DNA from: Dendrobium chrysotoxum
Taxonomy: Eukaryota > Streptophyta > Magnoliopsida > Asparagales > Orchidaceae
Reading direction: 5' to 3'
NCBI GenBank assembly: GCA_019925795.1
Contig: CM034312.1
Location: 84,881,528 to 84,945,527 of the forward strand
DNA: 64,000 bases
Shown: positions 55,580 through 64,000 of the stretch, in pieces
Position numbering within the stretch: the first letter of the stretch is position 1
How the letters are laid out: the number at the start of each line of letters is the position of its first letter
Made by a program: the position numbers and the translations under genes
Notes under the pieces: model-generated
What the model was told of the DNA's origin: nothing
Database searches by the model: none
Seen by the model: only the letters and a program-made list of their open reading frames with translations

Positions 55580-57571
55580 ATGAGGAGGCTCGCCATCTCT
55601 CTTCTTCCATCCCCACAGGCTCAGAACCTGAACCTCAATGGCCGTTTCCGCACGTTCTCAGGCCTCGCCGAACCCATATCACATAGCAAACCCATCATCG
55701 AAACCATACAAGCTCAGAAACGATTCCATGTCCAAATGGAAGCAGGTCGTCGCGACATCTATGGCTGCAATCTCAGAATCTCCTCTCTCGGCCGGCGAGG
55801 AGATATCAATGGAGCCCGGGTCTTGTTCGATCAGATGCCTCAACGAGACGTAGTCACCTATGCCTCCATGATCAACCTTTACCTAAAAAATGGAGATTTT
55901 CCACAAGCTGAGGAGCTGTTCAAGAAAATTCCAGAGAGAAATGTGGTGACGGAATCTGCCATGATCCATGGTCTTGCGAAAGTTGGCAGGATCGATGAAG
56001 CCCGGAGATTATTCGACAGAATGCCCGTCCGAAATGTCTTCACTTGGACGATTTTGCTGTCTGGTTACTGGCTCGCTGGCCGAGTTGAGGAAGCCCAGAA
56101 GGTATTTGATGAAATGCCGGAGAAGAATGTGGTCTCATGGACGACAATGGTTCTTGGTTACGCACGAAATGGATTCTTATCGGACGCTCGAACGCTGTTC
56201 GATCGAATGCCTGAGAGAAATACAGTGGCTTGGACTGCTATGATCAAGGCTTACGTGGAAGAAGGTGAAATCGAAGAAGCAGGCCAGGTGTTTGATAAAA
56301 TGCCTCAGAGGAACTTGTACTCTTGGAATATTATGATTAAAGGATACTTGCATTGCAGGCAAATATTTAGAGCAATCAGTCTGTTTGATTCCATGCCTCG
56401 TAAAAATGCTGTTACTTGGACCACCATGATATCAGGATTAGCCGATAATGAGATGATCGATGAAGCTCGAATGTTGTTCGATCAAATGCCAACGAGAGAT
56501 ATAGCATCTTGGAATGCAATGATAACTGCATACGCCAGCAATTCACAAATTGATATAGCTCGAGACCTCTTTGATTTGATGCCAGAAAAGAATATTGTAA
56601 GTTGGAATGCAATGATTGATGGATATTGTAAGAATGGATCTCATTATGAAGCTCTGTTGATTCTCCTCCTCATGCTTAGATCACCAGTAAAACCAAATGA
56701 GGCTTCACTTACTAGTCTTTTAGCTGGATGTGATAGTATGGCTGTAGGGATGAAGGTTCATGCTTTGGCTACAAAGTTATCTTTTGTGTTAGACAGTTGT
56801 TTATCAAATGCTCTGGTGATTATGTACTCCAAAAATGGTGACTTGAGCTCTTCCTGGCTTGCTTTCAATGAGTTAGAATCAAAAGATTTCGTCTCGTGGA
56901 CTTCAATGATTCTGGCTTTTGCAAATCATGGTTGTGGCCTCTATGCATTGAAGGCTTTTGCTAAGATGCTGAGCTATGGAGCTCAGCCAGATTCAGTCAC
57001 CTTCATTGGTGTTTTATCTGCTTGTAATCATGCTGGCTTGGTGGAAAAGGGTAGAAAGGTTTTTGACTCAATGACAAGAGGATATGGATTGAAGCCGAAG
57101 GCTGAGCACTATTGTTGCTTAGTAGACATTCTTGGTCGAGCGGGTCGGATTAGTGAAGCGAGTTCTGTACTGAGTCAGGTACCTGAAAGTGAGAGAGATT
57201 CTGCTGTTTTAGGTGCAATGCTTGGAGCTTGCAAGGTACATGGCGAGGTTGAGAAAGTGAGTCAAATTGCAGAGGATTTGATTGAGCTGGAACCTTCAAG
57301 TTCTGGAACATTTGTGAGTTTGGCTAATAGTTATGCATCAAGGGGGAAATGGAATGATGTGGCAAGGGTGAGGAAGATGATGAGGGAGCAGAGGGTGGAG
57401 AAAGTTCCTGGTTTTAGTCAGATTGATTTGAAGATGAGGAGTCATGTGTTCTTTGCTGCTGATAGAGTTCATTCCCAGCATGAGGAAATATATGAAATGC
57501 TTGAAGAGGTGCTTCTACCACAAATGAAAGATTTGTGTAGGGAAGAACTTTTATCTTCAGAACATCAGTGA
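55580..57571 (+). CDS. Pentatricopeptide repeat protein, PLS class, E/E+ type
   Basis: An intronless frame of 663 codons. Residues 1-50 are Arg/Ser/Leu-rich with few acids, fitting a mitochondrial or plastid targeting peptide. From about residue 60 a long series of 31-residue short-type repeats follows (ARVLFDQMPQRDVVTYASMI, ARTLFDRMPERNTVAWTAMI, ARDLFDLMPEKNIVSWNAMI), then longer P/L/S repeats (YGAQPDSVTFIGVLSACNHA, YGLKPKAEHYCCLVDILGRA). The C-terminus is an E motif (LGAMLGACKVHGEVE) and E+ motif (KVPGFSQIDLKMRSHVFFAA). There is no DYW deaminase domain. PLS-class proteins bind RNA one base per repeat and mostly specify C-to-U editing or other organelle RNA processing; E+ proteins need a deaminase partner. 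The specific target and ortholog are not assigned. The gene is intact between transposon clusters. Confidence 0.95.
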   Translation: MRRLAISLLPSPQAQNLNLNGRFRTFSGLAEPISHSKPIIETIQAQKRFHVQMEAGRRDIYGCNLRISSLGRRGDINGARVLFDQMPQRDVVTYASMINLYLKNGDFPQAEELFKKIPERNVVTESAMIHGLAKVGRIDEARRLFDRMPVRNVFTWTILLSGYWLAGRVEEAQKVFDEMPEKNVVSWTTMVLGYARNGFLSDARTLFDRMPERNTVAWTAMIKAYVEEGEIEEAGQVFDKMPQRNLYSWNIMIKGYLHCRQIFRAISLFDSMPRKNAVTWTTMISGLADNEMIDEARMLFDQMPTRDIASWNAMITAYASNSQIDIARDLFDLMPEKNIVSWNAMIDGYCKNGSHYEALLILLLMLRSPVKPNEASLTSLLAGCDSMAVGMKVHALATKLSFVLDSCLSNALVIMYSKNGDLSSSWLAFNELESKDFVSWTSMILAFANHGCGLYALKAFAKMLSYGAQPDSVTFIGVLSACNHAGLVEKGRKVFDSMTRGYGLKPKAEHYCCLVDILGRAGRISEASSVLSQVPESERDSAVLGAMLGACKVHGEVEKVSQIAEDLIELEPSSSGTFVSLANSYASRGKWNDVARVRKMMREQRVEKVPGFSQIDLKMRSHVFFAADRVHSQHEEIYEMLEEVLLPQMKDLCREELLSSEHQ

Positions 57572-58784
57572 TTATGACTTTTGGCCAGTTTTGAATTTGC
57601 AGATAAGAGAATAGTGGCAGCCATCAAGCACAGATGGTGGAGTTTAGAAGTCAGGGGATCATGAGGTAACTTTATTGGATAGGGTAGTGTAAGTGTGTAA
57701 ATGAGTCAAATGGGTTTGTGACGTGATCCACGCTCAGTTAGATAAATGGCTCATGAGTTGAAGTCCACGAGTTTATGAGCTAAATTTTTAGTTAGCTCTA
57801 ACTTGACTCGCAGCTTGTGGGCTAATTTATTTAAAATTTATTTCTATAAAATGTAATAAAAATATATGAGAATTCAAGAGTTTATATTCATGAAATCATT
57901 ACAAAGATTTAAAGATTTTGCATTTTTTATTTATCTAAATTTTTTTTATCATTTCACCTCTAATTTTTCTTTCTTTATCATTTCATTACATCAATTATTT
58001 GAATTAGTTTGCACTCATAGAATTGAGCTTGAATATGATCTCAAACTCAATTAATCATTTAAGTTCAAGCTTAAACCTAAGGTGGCTCTTTTAAGACTTG
58101 TTTAATTTTTATCATATGGTAGGAGAAATTATTAGGTGCTTATGTACTTTTATTTATTTTATTAGGTCATAATTTGAATATATATATATATAAGAGAATA
58201 TAAATATATTTTTATTTTATAATTTTATTTTATTTGGTTTGATTGGAAGATAATTATTAAATAATTAAAATTATTTATAAATATGAATAAATCTATTTTT
58301 TAATAAGCTATTATAATATTCATCTAAATTGAAAAAAAAAAGAGAAGAAAATTTGATTGAAATTATTAAAAATATTTTAAAGTATATTCCTCCTCAAACA
58401 AATAAAAAGATGAAAATTAATTTTAATTCAATTCCTATTTCATTTTCATTTGCTTCTCATTCCCCATTCAATTCATGGAAATCAAAGAATGTTACAGTCC
58501 ATTGAGGGTTAATGTTAATTGACAAGTTTACCTTCACATTTTTTTACACATTTACCGTAAATGTCTTTGTAAAAAAAAAAAGATTTTTGACATATTTTGC
58601 TTTTTTTAGCTTCTCAAAAATCAACTGCATTCACACAAGGCATGTTATATAGTTACAATGAAAATATCTGACAAAGACAAATCACACACTACATTCATTA
58701 CATTTAACAAGAACACAAATACTGAAAAAAAAAAAAAAATCTCTGAACTTGGCCTTCATTTAAAGAACAAAATCAATATCATAG
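57572..58784. other. Intergenic between PPR and RING-VWA genes; transposon remnant
   Basis: From 57690 (TAAGTGTGTAAATGAGTC) to about 58080 there are hAT-like subterminal motifs (CGAGTTTATGAGC, AGCTTGTGGGC) without a clear right end. The rest is AT-rich, with (TA)n at about 58180. The PPR 3' end and the RING-VWA 3' end face each other here. Confidence 0.45.
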
Positions 58785-60002
58785 TTAAGCTCTATATCCA
58801 TGCAAATGCTTTGCCCATCTCCTAGCCATGAATGGATCAAGATAATCCCATCTCTCTGCACAGCTCCTCCTTGGCCCAACTCCATTGCTCATCTCCTCCT
58901 CATATCTCCCTTGTCCTTTCTCCCCAATTTCTAACACCATTTCTCCAGTCACCATAATCTCTTTGCTGCCACATTCTTTATACTCATAGCTTACATAAAT
59001 AAACTCAGACTCCCTGCTCAAATCAATTGGAATCCTCCTCTCTTCGCCGCACCTCAAATCATCGATCCTAACCTCCTTGCCTTCCTTCCCAATCCTCAAA
59101 TGCACATCTCTAATCTCCTCGCCGATCACCCGTGCTAGAAACTCCTCAAACTCATGCATGACGAACCCACTTGAAGCCCCGAAACCAAATCCAACATGAA
59201 ACCAATGCACTTGTTGGTCGACCACTCGTGCAATTGGACTATCTGAAAGATGTAGAATGCAAGAAACCGGGTTTCGATGCGCTCGATCCTCTAATATCCT
59301 TGCAGCTTTTTGTAGACCTTCTGTTGGATTAACCTCACCGATGTATGAGAGACGGTCGATCACTTGGAGAGCAGTACGCTTACCATGTGAAGACATACGG
59401 TGAAGCGCGAAAGCACGGGTGGCGGCAGTAGGCGAGCAGGTGACAAGTGCGAGCCGGTCGGTGGGGCGGAGAGAGAACACAGCAAGTGCAATGGCTTGTT
59501 TGAGTAGTCGAAGGTGTGAGCCATTAGGTGTTGCGACAAGCACTAGATCAATAGGTGATTGGGGAGCAAGGCGAAGAAGAAGACTGGAAGGAGAATGAGT
59601 AGAGGGCCCAATAAAGGAAAGAAGAAGGCGAGTGTTATGAGGAGTGAGAGAAGCTGAATTGGGTTCAGTTGGGTCATCATCATTGTATCGAGTGGAACGA
59701 AGAGAAAAACGGCGGTTGACACGAGAGGTGGCAATAGAGTCATCGAGTATGCGAAGAACAGGATCAGATGATGAGGATTCAAGAGGAGGAAGAGCACGAG
59801 AAGCAAAGAGAAGGTTGCGGGGAAGGTGAGACCAATGGGTGCGGCATATTGGGCAAGTCATATTTCCATGTCGAATGTTGGAGACAATGCACGTTAGATG
59901 GAAGGAGTGAGAACATTGAGCAGTGAAGACCTTTGACTGGTTGCAGCTGCTACCATCTTCGTTGAAGATGACAGGTTCCAAACATATGGTGCATAGATTT
60001 TG
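58785..60002 (-). CDS. RING-H2 and VWA protein, probable WAV3-type E3 ubiquitin ligase, last exon
   Basis: A 405-residue exon begins after a 3' splice site (TAATTTCAG at 60003 and above) and ends at 58785. A RING-H2 finger comes first (CTIC, then C-S-H-S-F-H-L-T-C, then CPIC), about residues 4-47. A VWA-like domain follows (about 115-290: SPIDLVLVATPNGSHLRLLK, LRPTDRLALVTCSPTAATRA, NPTEGLQKAARILEDR) and a C-terminal beta-rich part (EVRIDDLRCGEERRIPIDLS). This order matches the WAV3 family of plant E3 ligases, which act in root gravitropism and auxin responses. The metal-binding DxSxS of the VWA domain is replaced by TPNGS, so metal binding may be lost. The N-terminal exon is not found in the 4 kb upstream; the start is therefore unknown. 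The coding frame is open throughout. Confidence 0.85.
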   Translation of the reverse strand, partial: QNLCTICLEPVIFNEDGSSCNQSKVFTAQCSHSFHLTCIVSNIRHGNMTCPICRTHWSHLPRNLLFASRALPPLESSSSDPVLRILDDSIATSRVNRRFSLRSTRYNDDDPTEPNSASLTPHNTRLLLSFIGPSTHSPSSLLLRLAPQSPIDLVLVATPNGSHLRLLKQAIALAVFSLRPTDRLALVTCSPTAATRAFALHRMSSHGKRTALQVIDRLSYIGEVNPTEGLQKAARILEDRAHRNPVSCILHLSDSPIARVVDQQVHWFHVGFGFGASSGFVMHEFEEFLARVIGEEIRDVHLRIGKEGKEVRIDDLRCGEERRIPIDLSRESEFIYVSYEYKECGSKEIMVTGEMVLEIGEKGQGRYEEEMSNGVGPRRSCAERWDYLDPFMARRWAKHLHGYRA

Positions 60003-62905
60003 CTGAAATTAAAAGATAGATTAGTTACATCAAGAAAGGTAAAAAGCAGACCGCATAAAATATGAAAAAGAATAACGATTTTGTCTCATCTATTCAGTAT
60101 GTGAAAACGAAAATAGAGACATTACATTTCTGTAGATACTTTGTAGTCAAACAGAAAAGTAACGGTGATAAGTAAAATTAAACCATGAAAAAACTATCCC
60201 AGCCGCACCCTGAATGGTAAAACTTTGGAAACATGATTTCTGTACTTTCATTTTCTCTTAGAAATTTAAAGAAAGACAATGCCTTTTCTCTGAGTATATT
60301 TGTCTACTGTAATCCCGATCTCAGTGACTTTTGACCTGTAGACTGTCTCAAGAGAAGAAAACAACAAAAAACATAAAGAACTAATGGGTTACAGAAGGTG
60401 TGGGCATCAATTGATTGGTCTAAAGTTTCTTTTTTTTTGGTCTGGTAGCAGCAGGTTGTTTTTTAGGAAGATGTTGAATGGATTGGGTACAAACTTCCAG
60501 ATGCAGCATGAGCATGTTTCCTGGAAAGATGTTGGGCCATCATTATCAAGACTTCTTATTTTTAAAATTGATCTCAAAATAGATAATTAACATATAATGA
60601 ATCTAACTTTGCATGATTAAATATAGAATGGATCATATATTAACAGGAAAATTAGAACTCAAAACAAGTGTTAGATCTACTGTAGGTAGGCCAACATTAG
60701 CTTAAGGCCTAGAACTATCAGAAAAAAGTTCGTCGGTTCGTGTTCATCTCAATAATTAGCTCTAATTTGACTACCTTTTATAGATAGTGTATATGCATAT
60801 AGAACTTTTAAGTATAGCTCATGTTCAGCTCGATAAGTTAACGAGCCAAATACAAATGAAAAATTTCGGGTCGTTTACTTAACGAATATAGAAGAAAAAC
60901 ACTTGAGCTAGCTCAAATCCAATTTGTTTATACTCTTAGCTTAAGCCAAGCTTGCTATAATGGTAATTAAAGTGATAGAGAGGGATTTACACTTGAATTT
61001 AAATATAGCCCATTTATTATAATTATGGTGATCTCAACTTAATTATAGTTTTCATAAACTATGGCGCATGCGCCAAAAAATTAGTAGAGGTCTTAGATGA
61101 ATGGTTTTTTGACGTTATTATTTTTTGACTACCAATTTTCTTATTGCAAAAAAAGAAAGAAATATTAAAGTACTAAAGGTAGAAAATTTGATGGCAGCAA
61201 TGAAATTAATTTAAGTGCTTAAATCAAATGACATTGCTTTCACAAATCTTTACACTTGTAAAATTTTTAGGGTCAAAGATTTGGACTGAAATTGTGAAAA
61301 AATTCTCTTGATATATGGCTTACTAACTTATAAGGTATAATCCATAAATTTAGTTTAGAGAACATTATCATCAGCTCAAATTGCCAATCATATTCTAAAA
61401 TGGCATGATCTTTTAGTGCATACTCTATCATATTAAATAAATTTACCCCTTTATTTGACACACTTTGGCATGTATGGCCAAGAAAATAGCTTGATGATAG
61501 GCCCTTCAAAGATTGGATCAATATTTGACTCAAATACAATAACTAAGCCAAGCGACTTCCCGGTAATTTGAATCGGTTAAATCTTTTGAGCCAATTTCAA
61601 TTAGAGCCTAATTTGAATCAAACTAGCTCACAATTGGCTCAAAATATTAAATATCATATGATATGCACATATATGTAAATAGATATCATAAATATGTATA
61701 TAAACATAAATTAAGAAATTATAAAAAAAGCTAAAGATCATTGAATTCATATCATCTCAGATATTAGTGATTTGACCCACATACGATTTTGAGTCAACCA
61801 ACATGTGTAAACCATCGATTTTAAGTTGGTGCAAGACCGACTCAACATCGGCTTATTCTCACCCTATAATAAGGATACCATGTGATATCTTTCATTTGGT
61901 AATCAAAATTCACAATATGATGATATCAAATAGTTTAAAAAGAAGATATCACCATTCAAAATATTCTATAGCCATCCAAAAAAGAGAGCAATGCCATAGT
62001 ACAAGACTCCTACAATAAGAGGTCTTTGATATCAATAGATTACCCCCTTGCCGTATAAGAAAAGCTACTTTCATGATCTCTAGATAGAAACTTGGAAAAA
62101 AAAAGGGAAAATAAAACTATTACATCAGACCCTAAACTTATATTAAAATCTAAATAAATTTAGGATGTAATAAATATTACATTCTAAATAATGATTGTGT
62201 TCAAAATTTACAGTGACGCTAACCAAAAAAATTCCTATTTATAACTTATCTACACTTTACTAGAACTATGTAGATATCTTGCATGGTAATGCCAAAAATA
62301 TTGAAATTAATCTTTTAAAGGCCAAATATATAACATCATTGGATATTGAATAATTGTAATTGTCACATGTTAGATATGATTTATATACAAAACGAGCAAG
62401 AGAGAGATCTTAAGTCTCTCAAAGGTGCATCTTGTTGTCATACACACATAAGTGGCTAAAAACTAGAGCCGCTAATGACAGCATTAACCATCTAGAGAAC
62501 CTTCCAACATTCAAGCCAATTACACGAACTAAAAATCGACGGTTTAGTTAAACCTACAGGGAGAGACTTCTCTGAGTATTCACTCATCTCATAAACTCAA
62601 ACCATAAATACAATTAAATTCTAAGTCAAGAAAGCTTAGGATGAATGAAATACCATGCTAATGATATGTATTGTCTAAGCTGAGAGCATGCATAAAGAAA
62701 GATGATTGTAAAATATGCTAACTGGATTATGCCTTCAGCTTTTATAATATGTTGAAGACATTTTGACCAACTCAACTCTCGGAGTGTATTTTGGGATTAC
62801 ACTTATAGGTCTTCTTAATCTGGTAGTACTAAGAAGCAACATTTCACTTCTAGTGGATGCTTGGTGACTTGGTCAAGCAAAGATATGCCCCTCATTCGAA
62901 TAGGT
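60003..62905. other. Intergenic or intron sequence, no gene recognised
   Basis: This should contain the upstream exon or promoter of the RING-VWA gene, but I recognise neither. At about 60820-60970 there are hAT-like motifs (AGCTCGATAAGTTAACGAGC, TTGAGCTAGCTCAA). The remainder is AT-rich. Confidence 0.45.
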
Positions 62906-63577
62906 TAGGGCTGCAAATGGAACAATATGCTTGACAAGCTATTCATCGTTTCGAAAAGGGTTCGGTTCGGCTAGAAGTCATTCAGGATCATCTAATTAAT
63001 TAATCAAACAAGAATGATCACATTTATAAATACCCAATTAATAAATTAACAAATTAGAACAGCTTAGTGCGATTTGTTTTTGCTTATGAATAATGTTATT
63101 TAAAGCTCATGAACAAACTTGATTAAAGCTTGATAATACCCTCATTCAAATTTATTTAATACGTAATTATGTGGGGTGCCTTGTTCTGTTCTCTATTATT
63201 GCTTTTGTTCATGAACACATGATACTCGTTTATGCTTGTTAAAAAGCCTATTTATTTAGTAATTCATTCAATTAAAGTTCCTTTTTTAAGCTAATAGGCT
63301 GCTCATTAATAATCTCGACAATGCTCGTGTAGATAACTAACAAATTGCTTGATAATGTTGCTTGTTAATAAGCTCAATAATACACACTTGATTAGGTAAT
63401 GAGTTGAGCTCAAATCATGCTCAAATAACTATAATTTTAAATGAATCAAGTTTAAACACAATTATAAATGCTCAAATCAAGCTCAACCATAAGCTCAAAT
63501 AGGATTTTAGCTAATGAGCTCGAGCTCAAGCTTAAGCAAGCCCCTGCTTGACTCAATTGGATTAATTTACAGCCTTA
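62906..63577. mobile_element. hAT-like non-autonomous element, about 672 bp
   Basis: Left end TAGGGCTGCAAATGG and right end AATTTACAGCCTTA are inverted (TARGGCTGYAAAT). Subterminal GAGCTCGAGCTCAAGCTT motifs are of the same type as at 10940 and 53110. Flanking 8-mers do not match well, so the duplication has decayed or the ends are off by a few bases. Confidence 0.6.
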
Positions 63578-64000
63578 GACTTTGGAATCCAAGTTGCAAC
63601 ATTCTTTGGATGCCATAAACGATCACAACACATAATATATGAGGTGTTGAATACCCCTCTCAATGATGGTTGGATCTCACAAGGTGTTTAGCAAAGTGGC
63701 TAGGTAACGAGGCATATCACAGCAGTTATGTCCGAGCAACCATTATCATTCTCTCATTAAAATTTTACGAATGTGGAGAGAAACAAGAAGTTGTTCCGTA
63801 CTCTATAAACAAGAAGTTGTTCCCTACTCTATCATGTCACTTGATGGGAGGCATTAGATGAGTGCCTTTGTGCTTAATAAGCTACTATGATTCCTCTTTA
63901 TAGACATTTATATAATGAAGGGACCTTCCAAAATAGGTTCAAATTTATTGCATTTGCAATGGTGAACCACAATAGGTCATTAAAAAGCTAGCACAAGCTC
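63578..64000. other. Right edge of window, no gene recognised
   Basis: Contains a 26-bp tandem duplication (AACAAGAAGTTGTTCC at 63781 and about 63807). The frame at 63670-63861 has no domain. Confidence 0.4.

Noticed and set aside
15321..60002. Functional cluster of the E2 enzyme and the RING ligase
   Set aside because: They are 42 kb apart with unrelated genes and transposons between, on opposite strands; plant genomes contain very many of both families.
1..64000. tRNA or rRNA genes
   Set aside because: I looked for A-box/B-box pairs and rRNA-like GC-rich blocks by eye and saw none. The only tRNA-related sequence is the primer binding site at 28362-28373. A covariance-model scan would be needed to exclude a tRNA.

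Overview
The window looks like accessory, repeat-rich nuclear DNA of a flowering plant. The evidence is intron-bearing genes with GT-AG splice sites, a plant E/E+-type pentatricopeptide repeat (PPR) gene, Tat-lineage Ty3/gypsy retrotransposons with antisense ORFs, Tourist-like and hAT-like miniature elements, and AT-rich spacers. I cannot name the species.

Layout. 1-6039 is the 3' part of a Tat-lineage retrotransposon (E1): broken pol, broken antisense ORF, 3' LTR. 6040-15320 holds a 1.79-kb solo LTR (7803-9593, target-site duplication GTTAG), a hAT-like element (10940-11656), minisatellites and an old copy of a dispersed repeat block (R1-A). 15321-16315 carries three exons of a ubiquitin-conjugating E2 enzyme whose first exon is not in the window. 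16316-20340 holds miniature elements, including three head-to-tail copies sharing TAA target sites. 20341-34800 is a mosaic of decayed LTR-type sequence: a TTGACC-rich palindromic segment, a cruciform-capable inverted repeat, 1.15 kb of ATT/AAT, tandem repeats, a truncated antisense element (LTR, primer binding site, gag), an array of five hairpins, and a younger R1 copy (R1-B). 35765-45604 is a complete insertion (E2) of the same family as E1, bounded by the 5-bp duplication ATGAG, with a deleted 5' LTR and five nonsense codons in one gag-pro-pol frame.

45826-51467 (minus) is a host gene joining a SAM domain to a PRXL2-type peroxiredoxin-like domain over four coding exons; its 4.15-kb first intron contains a solo LTR. 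52229-55013 is a cluster of miniature elements. 55580-57571 is an intact intronless PPR gene, probably for organellar RNA processing. 58785-60002 (minus) is the last exon of a RING plus VWA protein, probably a WAV3-type E3 ubiquitin ligase. 60003-64000 is non-coding apart from transposon remnants.

The host genes do not form a pathway or operon; each stands alone between transposon blocks. Two ubiquitin-system genes (E2 and RING E3) lie 42 kb apart, which I take as chance. The most unusual signals are the spliced antisense gene kept in both Tat copies, the hairpin array at 30.4-30.8 kb, a hairpin that seems to have changed both arms while keeping its loop, and the tandem miniature elements. 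Premature stops in the retroelements are all explicable as C-to-T (or G-to-A) changes, as expected for decay of methylated DNA.
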